64,000 nucleotides of DNA. Source: Eunapius fragilis. Taxonomy: Eukaryota; Porifera; Demospongiae; Spongillida; Spongillidae. The stretch covers positions 7,742,167 through 7,806,166 of the forward strand of contig OY811974.1 in NCBI GenBank assembly GCA_963681505.1. Reading direction: 5' to 3'. A program made the position numbers and the translations under genes. Shown here one piece after another: positions 24,601 to 32,586 of the stretch (within the stretch, counting starts at the first letter, position 1; each line of letters opens with the position of its first letter). The notes beneath the pieces were generated by a model, which had not been told where the DNA came from, did not search any database, and worked only from the letters and a program-made list of their open reading frames with translations.

Positions 24601-25731
24601 TACACAGCTTATGCAGCTAACTAATAATGTGATAATGGTGCACAAAATATTGGTGCATGATACCTTTTATATTTGTTTCTGTTATAGTGATGAGCAAGTT
24701 CTCTAGTCCAGTTTTACTACATTCTGTCAGGCTACTATAACAGTGTGAAATCATATGTAAGAAAACTATGTATTCCGCTATCAAATTGACAATGGCTTTT
24801 CGAAAAATTGATTTACTAATTTAAAATTATTCGGAAAAAATTATTTTCAGATCTAAATTAACCAGTAAAATTAATTTTTAACTATTCGGAAAAGCCGATT
24901 TTCATTTTCAGAGGAGGCAATAGTGCGTAAAAAGGGAGGAAACAAGAAACGGAAATGCAAAATCCTATTAGTAAACAAACATAATGTCCTACAAATGGAC
25001 TAAATATAGAACTATTACATTTTCCTTTCTTATTAAACCTTCTTCCCTTGCTGTTTACACCACTATTGCCTTCCAATCCTACATGCTACCAACTTCATAG
25101 ATAATTTTTTGCTATTAACTCTAGTTATGAATAATGACATCAACCCTATCCATTAGCACATTAATAAAAATTGCAAGAATGCAGGAACACACTTGTATGT
25201 AGAATAAATACATGATATAAAAACACAAATCACGAAACAACATACAAACTCAAATGCATTCTTCATGAAGTTTGAACTAAATAACCTTCACATTTTAAAT
25301 GGAAAATGAGCGGGCCATACAGCTCGGATAATACCCTAGACTTGGGTCTGGATGATGTAGTGGCTAGGTGAGAGGCTAACATGGAAAATGCCTCCATAGC
25401 CTCCTTCCACCTTGCTCCGTATGTTTCCACAACCAAAGGGATACAGATACACCAAGATCACAACACTTGAATTCATTAGCGTCATGTTATAATACTGTAT
25501 TCATTGTTATGCTAACAATGCAACATGCACAATCCATTTTTGTGACCAAATCTTACATCAATAATGCTGTATTCTGGAGAGTCAAACACATGTGTGTCGT
25601 TTCGCCCCTGACAGTTCTGAAGAAATGTCACATTTTCATTTGGCTTCAGAACTGAAAATCCCTTGATTTTTGAAACAGCATATCCCTCGATTTCAAAATA
25701 CTTGCGATACCCATCCACATGAAAGAGTAAA
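2934..25731 (-). CDS. P2RX-like: P2X purinergic receptor (ATP-gated cation channel), 5' exon missing
   Basis: P2X receptors are trimeric plasma-membrane channels opened by extracellular ATP. Nine exons (25557-25731, 20170-20320, 19992-20076, 19842-19931, 19635-19782, 14356-14447, 3775-3868, 3660-3725, 2934-3611) chain with GT-AG borders and matching phases into about 525 residues. Seen in order: SKIKGFSV after TM1, VFDSPEYSI, FFVMTN, TGTC and AWCPVE, NFTVLIKN, NCTY with SPGCSIF, HWKC, RTLVKAYGLR, GGKF and TM2. All ten family ectodomain cysteines have counterparts, as do the ATP-contact lysines of the KxK and LVKAYG motifs. The cytoplasmic N terminus and most of TM1 were not found. The canonical NFR motif is not seen; the 14356/3868 junction is about 15 residues shorter than in vertebrates. 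The C-terminal region is unusually long and hydrophobic. Introns are filled with retroelements. Confidence 0.9.
3660..3725 (-). CDS. P2X exon: GGKF and start of TM2
   Basis: Encodes 22 residues, GGKFSVQAMTTWLG then TSLAYFNT, matching the conserved GGKF before the pore-lining TM2. Bordered by a TTCAG acceptor and a perfect GTAAGT donor. Confidence 0.9.
3775..3868 (-). CDS. P2X exon: RTLVKAYGLR segment
   Basis: Encodes LTTNRYMTNGTVYRTLVKAY and GLRVIIEITGQ, the hallmark RTLIKAYGIR segment with its ATP-contact lysine. Ends at CAG|GTAAGA in phase 0. Confidence 0.9.
4050..4121 (+). repeat. 5' LTR of the Gypsy element
   Basis: 72 bp with short inverted ends TGTAGT and ACTACA. Matches the 3' LTR at 70 of 72 positions. 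Confidence 0.92.
4122..4135 (+). promoter_or_regulatory. Primer binding site, tRNA-Leu type
   Basis: TGGTGGCAGCGGTG follows the LTR directly. It is complementary to the 3' end of eukaryotic tRNA-Leu of the AAG-type, which ends ACCGCTGCCA plus CCA. Confidence 0.75.
8362..8372 (+). promoter_or_regulatory. Polypurine tract
   Basis: The purine run GAAAAGGGAGA lies immediately before the 3' LTR, as expected for the plus-strand primer of an LTR element. Confidence 0.75.
8373..8444 (+). repeat. 3' LTR of the Gypsy element
   Basis: 72 bp, TG...CA, followed directly by the second copy of the TAAGC target duplication. Confidence 0.92.
8450..9149. other. P2X intron sequence, nothing recognised
   Basis: AT-rich intronic DNA between two retroelement fossils. 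No exon or repeat was recognised on either strand. Confidence 0.4.
9150..12030 (+). mobile_element. Second Gypsy-type fossil, heavily decayed
   Basis: Parts in plus-strand order: gag-like region about 9165-9720, protease/linker region about 9810-10080, reverse transcriptase about 10200-10900 with a YMDD-type centre near 10747, RNase H remnant near 11150-11330, and integrase zinc-finger and core remnants about 11400-12030. It is a different lineage from the 4050-8444 element. It is badly broken, with roughly ten or more breaks, and no LTRs were recognised, so it is much older. It lies in the same P2X intron and orientation as the first element. Confidence 0.8.
12165..12655. repeat. Minisatellite of CACCTCCACCATCCCCTACA type
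   Basis: About 490 bp of imperfect tandem units of roughly 20-25 bp built from CCACCATCCC and TACACACA blocks. Proline/threonine/histidine frames here are by-products of the repeat. It directly follows the decayed Gypsy integrase region. Confidence 0.9.
12660..13195. other. P2X intron sequence, nothing recognised
   Basis: AT-rich sequence between the minisatellite and a LINE remnant. No exon or repeat family was recognised. Confidence 0.4.
13200..13970 (-). pseudogene. Non-LTR retrotransposon remnant, C-terminal region (family 1)
   Basis: The minus strand encodes a cysteine/histidine cluster (ALRWWLGLNTSGG, CPFCPK, DHHAMTCRHVGD, RAHLGVGLEKG) and, further on, LGWTCIPVAVQAM. This order resembles the region after the reverse transcriptase in LINE-like elements common in corals and sponges, where a zinc-knuckle-like cluster precedes a PD-(D/E)XK-type nuclease. 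The second part carries several stops. The class call is inference from remembered family patterns. Related remnants are at 24130-24540 and 25308-25455. Confidence 0.55.
14356..14447 (-). CDS. P2X exon: WxC...C segment
   Basis: Encodes GAVINLKIHWKC and YPDCTPDYSATR, matching GGxIGIxIxWxCDLD...CxPxYSFRR and providing cysteines 9 and 10. The 3' border is placed at AG|GTATAC because this gives the phase needed by the next recovered exon. An alternative longer exon, or a missed small exon in the following 10.5 kb intron, is possible. Confidence 0.8.
14448..15400. other. P2X intron sequence, nothing recognised
   Basis: AT-rich intron sequence with a short C-run near 14624-14640 and a small direct repeat built on TGGCACTTAGAAT near 14650-14690. 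No exon was recognised. Confidence 0.4.
15500..18250 (-). mobile_element. Third Gypsy-type fossil, internally rearranged
   Basis: Pieces lie on both strands. Minus strand 15570-16410 carries an integrase core and a tail with TRSGRISRP. Plus strand 16410-17590 carries the second half of a reverse transcriptase, RNase H (LETDHKP-like motif near 17040) and an integrase zinc finger. Minus strand 17590-18060 carries the first half of a reverse transcriptase (RICLDPRDLNKAI, LPFGVSFAPEEFQ). The strand switching indicates an internal rearrangement after insertion. It is broken, with several breaks besides the rearrangement. The outer limits are approximate and LTRs were not established. Confidence 0.7.
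18251..19634. other. P2X intron sequence with a GC-richer block
   Basis: No gene recognised. The segment 18960-19480 is GC-richer than its surroundings but lacks long frames and did not match rRNA or tRNA signatures. A stretch near 18818-18870 shares TGAAAATTTTGGT and GGGCGGACC with 57870-57910, so it belongs to a dispersed repeat. Confidence 0.4.
19635..19782 (-). CDS. P2X exon: NC...PGC and LGQIV segment
   Basis: Encodes ENCTYDKDKSPGCSIF and TLGQIVEM, matching the family C...PxCPIFRLGDI signature with conserved cysteines 7 and 8. Phase 2 in and phase 0 out, with a good GTATGC donor. Confidence 0.92.
19842..19931 (-). CDS. P2X exon: NFTVLIKN segment
   Basis: Encodes KQYPKIEAINFTVLIKN followed by TVSFP, the family segment carrying a threonine and a lysine that contact ATP in known structures. 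Phase 2 in and phase 2 out. Confidence 0.88.
19992..20076 (-). CDS. P2X exon: second part of the cysteine-rich head
   Basis: Encodes GPQTGTCNITTKTCNV and AWCPVEAE, matching the family TGxC...C...AWCPxE signature with the last three head cysteines. Phase 1 in and phase 2 out. Confidence 0.9.
20170..20320 (-). CDS. P2X exon: first part of the cysteine-rich head
   Basis: Encodes DYDSFFVMTNVWITC and then three of the six head-domain cysteines (ICAED, SGCLND, LDCTN), ending in GN. Phase 0 in and phase 1 out, which agrees with both neighbours. Confidence 0.88.
20321..22139. other. P2X intron sequence, AT-rich
   Basis: Intron between the exons ending at 20320 and starting at 25557. No exon, repeat array or transposon was recognised in this part. 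Confidence 0.4.
22140..22620. repeat. Inverted pair of dispersed repeat family B
   Basis: A segment at about 22150-22265 (minus orientation) and another at about 22540-22615 (plus) share CTATTAGTG-, TTAGATAGCGACAA and ATCCGATTCA blocks as reverse complements. A third copy lies at 37955-38060. The pair may be the two ends of one foldback element. Confidence 0.65.
22860..23240 (+). repeat. Dispersed repeat family C, copy 1
   Basis: About 350 bp including CCAGTGGACACCCTGCTAGC and CTTCATCAAGTTCCCTT matches the reverse complement of 36430-36790. Reading frames on both strands are partly preserved between the copies, which may reflect a former coding end of an element or simply high nucleotide identity. 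Confidence 0.7.
23485..23508 (+). repeat. Terminal fragment of MITE family A
   Basis: Matches the first 24 bases of the family A terminal repeat (ACAAGTAATAAAAACATTCT) and then diverges, so it is a truncated end. Confidence 0.55.
24130..24540 (+). pseudogene. Non-LTR retrotransposon remnant, nuclease-like C terminus (family 1)
   Basis: The plus strand encodes PAAFDIKVINPLNL, then in another frame EAKHSRNDEACALRGWSC and ISLVLEVFGGWGNEAI, followed by a degenerate end. The same order is seen in the remnants at 13200 and 25308. The D-x-K/V pattern is compatible with a PD-(D/E)XK-type nuclease strand. At least one frame change is present. It lies in a P2X intron, opposite in orientation to the gene. 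Confidence 0.55.
24896..25115. repeat. Diverged copy of MITE family A
   Basis: Left part GGAGGCAATAGTG-GTAAAAAG-GGAGGAAACAAG and right part CCTTGCTGTTTACACC, TTGCCTTCCAATCCTACAT and CTACCAACTT mirror each other, as in the intact element at 62538-62823. Confidence 0.6.
25308..25455 (-). pseudogene. Non-LTR retrotransposon remnant (family 1), short
   Basis: The minus strand encodes ICIPLVVETYGARWKEAMEA and FSMLASHLATTSSRPKSRVL, matching the extreme C-terminal segment of the remnants at 13200-13440 and 24240-24460. Only this segment is present. It sits 100 bp from the first recovered P2X exon. Confidence 0.55.
25557..25731 (-). CDS. P2X exon: end of TM1 and start of ectodomain
   Basis: Begins after a TTCAG acceptor and ends at GAT followed by GTAAGA. 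It encodes HVDGYRKYFEIEG, equivalent to the family KGYQ region, then SKIKG (the KxK ATP-contact pair) and VFDSPEYSIID. The start phase requires two nucleotides from an upstream exon that was not identified. Confidence 0.8.
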
Positions 25732-25837
25732 CTGAAGTCCGAAAAGAGAGAATTACAACCAGATGCGTACTAATTTACCATGTATCATAACAAGAATACC
25801 TTGACCACATACATACAAGAATACAGAACCAGCTAAC

Positions 25838-26029
25838 CAATTCCATCCTTAAAGAGATGGAGTCCTGCACCTATTGCCACATCAGTTATGTATTTTATCA
25901 CACTTATGAACCCTATACACCCGTTCGTGTCAATTAACTTTCGGTAACCCTCAGGGTTAAGAACGCGTAAGACAGAACGAAGGAGCGTATCCTTGGCGTC
26001 AAAATTGCAACGTACCCGAAGGAGTCCAT
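25838..26029 (-). other. Exon-like open stretch, unassigned
   Basis: One minus-strand frame is open for 64 codons and ends at a possible donor G|GTTAGC. It reads LLRVRCNFDAKDTLLRSVLR, then LNPEGYRKLIDTNG, then a hydrophobic segment CIGFISVIKYITDVAIGAGL followed by HLFKDG. The place and the hydrophobic segment suit a missing P2X first exon, but the phase does not fit the exon at 25557-25731 and no family N-terminal YxTxK motif is present. Identity unknown. Confidence 0.3.
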
Positions 26030-26522
26030 TTTGCTATTGGATTCTTTAGATCGTTAAATAATACTTACTCTTACAACCGATCCTTGTACTAGTTACCATT
26101 TGTAGCCTGGCTGATGTTTAGAACACCTTCAGGCTTGTTCAAAAAATAAGACTACAGTTCACTTGGATCATGTGAGAAGCTATTGAATATAATTATGTAT
26201 ATGAATATGATTATAGTCGCAAAGTACGATAAAAGAATGCTGGCGGGGACCAGAAACTAAAGCCGGATTGATTTGGTGTAGCCTAACTAGGTTTGATCAC
26301 GTCCGTGACTGTCAGGAAAAATGGATACTTGAATTAGTTCGCGAAAAAGCGTGGACCGCCAAAAATTTGAGGTCCACTTCCGGTCAGCTGTGCAAGGAAC
26401 AATCTTCCCGGGAACCTGCAGTATTCATACACCCACAAGTTAGCGACAATTTGATAACAAGATGTACTCTGGCCGCGGACCGTTTTTATATTTTACACTG
26501 CATAATCATTTGGATTTACATT

Positions 26523-26850
26523 GTATCAGAAATTTCGCTAGAACTTCCATATACGATTTGACCCCGACTATGAATATCATTAAAAACACGTGACCCTGTT
26601 GTAACGACACTTCTGATGATCGGATCGCTTAGCTGGTTGTTTTATTCGAACGATAATATGACAGTGATCAGTGAGTAATTTCGCCATTTGTTACATGTCT
26701 CAAAACCGCGCAGTTATAGAGAACAAAAGAGTACTGCCCGTACTCGTACCCAGTTCAAGAATAATCCTCCCTCTCCTCCATCTTCTTGACCACACATAAC
26801 TTAGGATAGGAACACATTTAAAGAATGTAAATTTCCCCAATAACTGGGGG
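26523..26850 (+). repeat. Dispersed repeat family D, copy 1
   Basis: About 330 bp matches 61955-62282 in the same orientation. Shared blocks are ACTTCCATATA-GATTTGACC, CCGACTATGAAT, GATCGGATCG, GTACTGCCCGT-CTCGTACCC and CATAACT-AGGA-AGGAACA. Identity is roughly 75-80 percent by eye. The nature is not established; it has no long frame. Confidence 0.7.
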
Positions 26851-26956
26851 GTGACGTCTCTAGAAGGCAGCATGCACCTTTTATACCTAGAATTAAAACA
26901 GCGTGACTCACAGAACACGCAGCAAATAAAATTCGGTCCGAATCGGTTCATAGTAT

Positions 26957-27231
26957 ACAAGTAACCAAAAACCTTCTCTATGAGAAAGTTGGTGGGATAT
27001 AGGATTTGAAGGCAATGGTGGTGTAAAAAGCAAGGAAACAAGGGTCTGTAATAGTAAGGGAAAATGTAATAGTCCTATTTAGCCCGTTGCAGCATATACC
27101 ATGTTCGTGTGCTAAATATGAGACTATGACATTTTCCCTTACTATTACAGACCCTTGTTTCCTTGCTTTCTAAACTATATCTCACCAACCTTGTCATGAA
27201 GATCTCATAGAGAATGTTTTTAGTTACTTGT
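26957..27231. repeat. MITE family A copy, 275 bp
   Basis: Terminal ACAAGTAA and TTACTTGT with inner inverted blocks GAGAAAGTTGGTGGGATATA and GCAAGGAAACAAGGGTCTGT. The arms are imperfect, so this copy is older than the one at 62538. Confidence 0.8.
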
Positions 27232-28925
27232 TTCATAGAATTTTTCTCATCGCATTACACTGACCGAATAGATATAGTTGATTTTGAATCATGACCTAAT
27301 TATCACTTTTTGACACTGCCTAAAACACACAATTATACAGCACTTTACTCAATTTCAATTTTACACACATATACGTAAAAGATTATAATATCACTCTGTT
27401 CATGGTGTATAGGTGATGGGTGTAAATATATGATAACTCAAAATGCTGTTGAAGTGGTTGTTTAATAGGGGGTACAGGGTTTCCAATCTCATTACAGTAA
27501 TTGCATTCATAACTACAGGAGAGTTGCACAAAGGAGAGTTGTGCCACTCTCCTGTAGTTATTATTAATTTGCATGTAGTACAATTTATTTATTTGCTGAG
27601 ATGCAAAAAAACCCCCCGCATGTGCCATACTACCCTTAACCCCCAAGCAAGTCCATTGTTACAAGCATTAGCTCATACTATACGTCCATAATTGAGTCGA
27701 TCGTACAAATGAAATTCTGCAGCCTGATTTGAATTCGCTTGTGCTGCAGGTTGTTACTGCTAGTTGGAAAGCTCTTTTATTGAAATCAAATACAGACAGC
27801 CTTCCAAATGAAATTATGGCACACCACTGACATCCCCCGCACAAATGTTCATAATACTGCTGTTAGAGGCAAATTAAACCAAGCTACAATTTGATAGCTA
27901 ACTGCATTTAAAACCGAACCTGGGACACTGAATATCATCTACCATGAGGAAACATACACAGAAGAAATTTCGAGTATATGAAATCAAGCCTCAGTTGTGA
28001 TGGCAAGCAGCTAATATAAGCCTTCCAGAATAGATCTCGTGCAAAGTTCTGCAACCACACCTATTTTAGTCCTACTGTGTTACTGTTGGAACCATCCAAA
28101 TAAACATCGTTGTGAAGTACTCCATATATAATTGACACCATGTGATGCAACTTCAAAGAATCCGTAGAGTAGTCAATAGACAGTTCAGCCTATTTTTAGT
28201 AACACGATCCTATATGCCGCTACCTGCAAACCACTGTGATCGTCATCACCAGCTAGTCCGGTCGCTTATCTCACTATGTTATTTTTGATTATGTAATTGC
28301 GTTAAGAACGGTAAATCCTAGTTCAGCCAACCTGACCATGCATAAGCATGGCTACACCGGAGGGGGTAGGGGCTTTCCCCACCTCCTGTCTAAACCCATA
28401 CCCATACTCTGTGCGCACCTGGCAATTAAGAGTTTGGCAAGTGTTGGTCTAAATATATAAGCCCAGGCTAAACTACCGTGACAAACTATCAGTAACCTGT
28501 ACTTGAATTGGGTGGGTAGCCATACACCCAACACGCCTCCAGTGTGAACAACGGCTTCTTGGGAGTCAGGGGAGAACCCCAGAACGCTCAACATTGATCA
28601 CCCAAAAATGGCAAAAATTATTGAGCCAGAGAGATAAGTGTTGATAAAGAGACAACAGAAAGATTTAATACTGCACATGTATAAAAGGGATGGACTAATT
28701 TTTAGTGTGAAGCTGTAGAGGACTAGGTGCTGTGCCTCATAGAATAATTTGATCAGTGCGCTCTCCTAGGGTAGGCAAAGTTTTATAACATCGCGTTAGG
28801 TCACTGCTTCAATCCCAAATTATCGTAGTTCTGAAAATAACGTTTTGCAACATTACGATGACGTCACGCTAGCTTTGTCAAGCACGCGACAGTTTACGCG
28901 ATCATAGCAACGTTGTATAGAGCTC
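27232..28925. other. Intergenic sequence with one small hairpin
   Basis: No gene recognised. A hairpin at about 27508-27558 is built from AACTACAGGAGAGTTG and its near reverse complement. The rest is AT-rich without visible repeats. Confidence 0.45.
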
Positions 28926-28929
28926 TTTC

Positions 28930-29222
28930 ATCATGTGACTTAATAGCATTCATCTTCTAATTAGTCCGCCATATTGGTGCTCGTTTACAATGGAGAAGTA
29001 TGGGCTTATGCTTAGTTTTGGTACGTAACATTACTTCAGAGTGTCGTTTAAATATACATTATTGTGGTCACTAACACTTGCAAAATATGATTTTTACTTG
29101 TGCCCTCGGTGCGCGTATCAAAAGTACCAAAACCGAGCATAAGCCCATATATTTCCATAGTAAACCGCGCACCAATATGGCAGACAATAAAGCAATCAAA
29201 GCCCACGCGTCATGTGACCATA
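28930..29222. repeat. Foldback/MITE, about 290 bp
   Basis: The left arm (CATGTGAC ... CCATATTGGTGC ... GGGCTTATGCT) near 28932-29024 recurs in reverse complement near 29127-29219 with substitutions. The interior is AT-rich and non-coding. Confidence 0.7.
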
Positions 29223-30170
29223 GAAGGTTCTAAACGCGCACACATATCTCGGCCGCTAAGTGAGTCTACTGAACTAAATACATATAAGCATGTCTCTTGC
29301 CCCCCCCCCCCCCCCCTCCTCACCAGTCGGAGAGGTCTGAATTGAAATTGCGCCCTGGCGCCGCTTTGGCGCCCCCCTTTTTTGGGTCCGCTGGGGCCGT
29401 CCACTCCAATGGTCACAGGCACCACGAGGCGCGCCTCCACTCCAGGGACCACCCACGTTGGTTTGGGGGGCATTTGCCCCTCCCCCTGCACCCCTGGCCA
29501 GACCGCCACTGCCCCAAACACACACAACCTTATGTAGGCTATAGCTAGGTGTACGACAAGCGATGTGAAAATTATAAAACGTGTTGGAAAAACCACCAAA
29601 CACGCCTCAAATGAAATTCGGTTACTTACCTCATTGTGAATACCGGCCGCGAAGTTTGGAAACCTATACCTTGAAACACCGATTTTCTAATACAATAGGC
29701 GCGCGGCCCTATCCTATAAGTCATGTGCTTATGACCTCACGTCTCAAGATTTTAAATTAAAAAAATCATGTTGAATACGTACGCCGCTGAGCCTACAAAA
29801 AAGAACGTGTATGTGCATGTAGAGGGTATTATGTATGTGCATGTGCGTAAGTGTGCATGTGCGTATGCGTGCATGTGCGTAAGTGTATGCGTGCATGTGC
29901 GGATCTCTCTGGGGGTTGTTCCACTGCAGATTTGGACATTGCAAAGGGAGCCAAATCACACCAGAGATAATATCACACCCAGACGCGAAGTACGTAAACA
30001 TGCTTATGAACTTAGTAGACCATATAAACGTATGATGTGTTGCTAATTTAGCTAAGACAACCGCGGTTTCTGCATGGACAATACCTCTGGTTTTATTGTA
30101 CGTACTATGTGCGTAAGTACATCATGAAGTGACACAGTTTGTAGGCTTACACGACCCACTACCTGCGTTG
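29223..30170. other. Intergenic, GC-rich block and TG-rich minisatellite
   Basis: A run of about 17 C lies near 29300-29317, followed by a GC-rich block to about 29530. At 29810-29905 are short tandem units of the GTGCATGTGCGTAAGT type. No gene was recognised. Confidence 0.5.
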
Positions 30171-30881
30171 TTTAAAAAATGACAGTGGCAGATGGGTGGT
30201 GGGGTGGAGGGGGGAGGGACGGTGGGTCTTTCATGGGCTTAATGGGGCGATAATCCCCAAAGCTGGGCCCAACTGTACCCAGGGCTCCTCACCCTTTGCC
30301 CCAAATGGTACTGATATTTAAAAACATATGGGTCGGGGAGTGGGGAGGGGAGTGGGGAGGGTACACATCCTGTGGGGATTATTGCTCGTTTCTCCATGCC
30401 AGAATGCCAATTCTGCTGCTGTGGCAGTAATGAAATCATTGTCTAGTACTTGCCCACTCCCTCATTGTGATGGGAATGACCTCAACAGTATAGTCATGCT
30501 ATGTAATGGCAACCCTTTGCTGTTTACATATATAACACATGTGGTTTGATTGAGGTACAAGGTATATTGGCACTAATTAGGCTATGTACTGCAAAGCACA
30601 CTCTAGTAGATTTAATTAAGAGTATAGCAATTAGAACTAAACCATGGACTCTTCATTTGAAGGCTTTTAGACACATACATGTGAGACATCCGAGCTCTTG
30701 GCACAAGTATGTTCCGATTGGAGGGACCACAGCATGTCACCCCTCATAGATGATGGGCAATGGGGTAGTGTGTATGTATGTAAGCCCCTCACACCTCTTC
30801 CCCTTTCCTCACTCAGCAGGGGCGTGGTCTTCTTCCACCAAGCAGCCTCCATGGTGATGTCTTTCCTTTATGATGATGTCC

Positions 30882-30882
<1 letters not shown>
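30171..30882. other. Intergenic, nothing recognised
   Basis: Contains a G-rich tract near 30195-30225 and GTGGGGAGGG repeats near 30330-30362. No gene recognised. Confidence 0.4.

Positions 30883-30947
<65 letters not shown>
30883..30947. repeat. (TG)n microsatellite
   Basis: About 32 uninterrupted TG units. Confidence 0.98.
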
Positions 30948-30950
<3 letters not shown>

Positions 30951-31114
30951 TGGGAAGCCATGGCTTTGAACCAGAGAAGCTGAAGTAGGGCTTCTAGAGT
31001 TCATGTCAGGTGTGGAGATGGTGGGTGTGGCCTATCTGAGATGTGTCAAGGAAGACGAACGTAGGCAAATGGTGCATGTGGTCAAGTGTTGGGTTGCTTC
31101 CTGTGATACATACG

Positions 31115-31120
<6 letters not shown>

Positions 31121-31174
<54 letters not shown>
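31121..31174. repeat. (CA)n microsatellite
   Basis: About 27 uninterrupted CA units, 170 bp from a TG tract of opposite sense, so the two tracts could pair as a hairpin. Confidence 0.98.
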
Positions 31175-31176
<2 letters not shown>

Positions 31177-31299
31177 ATATGGAGGTACCTTCCTTTGTGT
31201 CAGAGGTTTGAACTTCACACTTGTAGCATCAGAACAAGACCCTCGTCCCCAGGCCAAGGTCTAAATGGTAGCCATCTCCATTCCTCACTTTTGTTCTGA

Positions 31300-32580
31300 G
31301 TGGGTCAAAAACGATATAATTAGAACAATGCTAAACATACCGTAATAATGGCGTCATTTAACGCACTCATAGTACAGTAATGTGTACGGAAGGCACTAAC
31401 AAAAGAGACAATAGAAAGGTCACAATCTATATAAACCTAATTCACAACGTGGTCTAGCCAAGAATCAAATCCTTAACAGCATTCGCAAAGATCAGCTGAT
31501 TGATGAGGGTGGATATACACATGGAATGAAATCATAGATTATAATTTATAAATATATAATTAAATCCTGCAGTCCAACATTGGAGCTCATTTTAAAAAAC
31601 AACAATTATTCACTGCATATGGGATCGAGACAGCGAATAGGAACCTAGCGCGCATATTTTTTCCAAGCTTTCAAATTATTTCATATTCTAACAGAAACCT
31701 ATGTCCTCAGCAAATTCTTTCTTACGCACTGGAAATTAGTGTGTCCATGAAGTAATAGTTGCCTGATTTTTTAATTACGGGAACATTTTAATCATCTTGG
31801 AAAATATGCGCTTAGTCCCTTTTCGCTGCCTCGACCCCATACGCACATGAGTCTGAATCATACACAGCAACATACCATTATAAATGTATAACACTGAACA
31901 ATGCACTCAGATTTCACTCGTTTATTGCATATCACTTTTGGTGCTTTCTTTGCTTTTTCATTATAGTTAATAGTGTCTTATATAACTTCTAATCCTTTTC
32001 CTTGTGGTCTCCATTTTACCCTGCAGCTGAATTAGTGCCATCGTGATCGATGAATCTCACGAGTATTGCTGTTAATTCACGCGTGGTATACATGACCAGC
32101 TATTCAGTGCACCCCCTTCTGATGCATATGCAAATGCCACGGCGATCGTTTACATTTTTACCCGAGGACCATGAAGTAATGGATTGTTAACACTAAACCT
32201 TAATCTTAACTTGAAGGTCCATTGAACATTTAGAATTTAAATGTTATACTTAGTTAGAATTTCAGGTATTCGCGTATACATGAAGAATCAGGTGCGTACA
32301 CTGTTTGTGAATACATTAGACACATCCGAATTTTTGAAAAATACCTATGCGTATTACACAACCATGCGTTGTATTCCTTTCTTTCCCTCCGGATGTAATT
32401 AATGTTTTAATAACATCATGCGTAACATACATCAGCAAAAGACTCACATGCACACATAGTAGCAATCATACGTATCATATAATGTTATCAAAATCGGTTA
32501 AATAAACGATTCAGGCTACTTCAATGCATTATTGAGTAAAGAGCCCCCCAGACCTCCAATTTTACTCTAGAACCCCTTAA
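31300..32580. other. Intergenic, nothing recognised
   Basis: AT-rich sequence downstream of the gene at 32587-34333. No exon or repeat was recognised. Confidence 0.4.
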
Positions 32581-32586
32581 TGTGCA

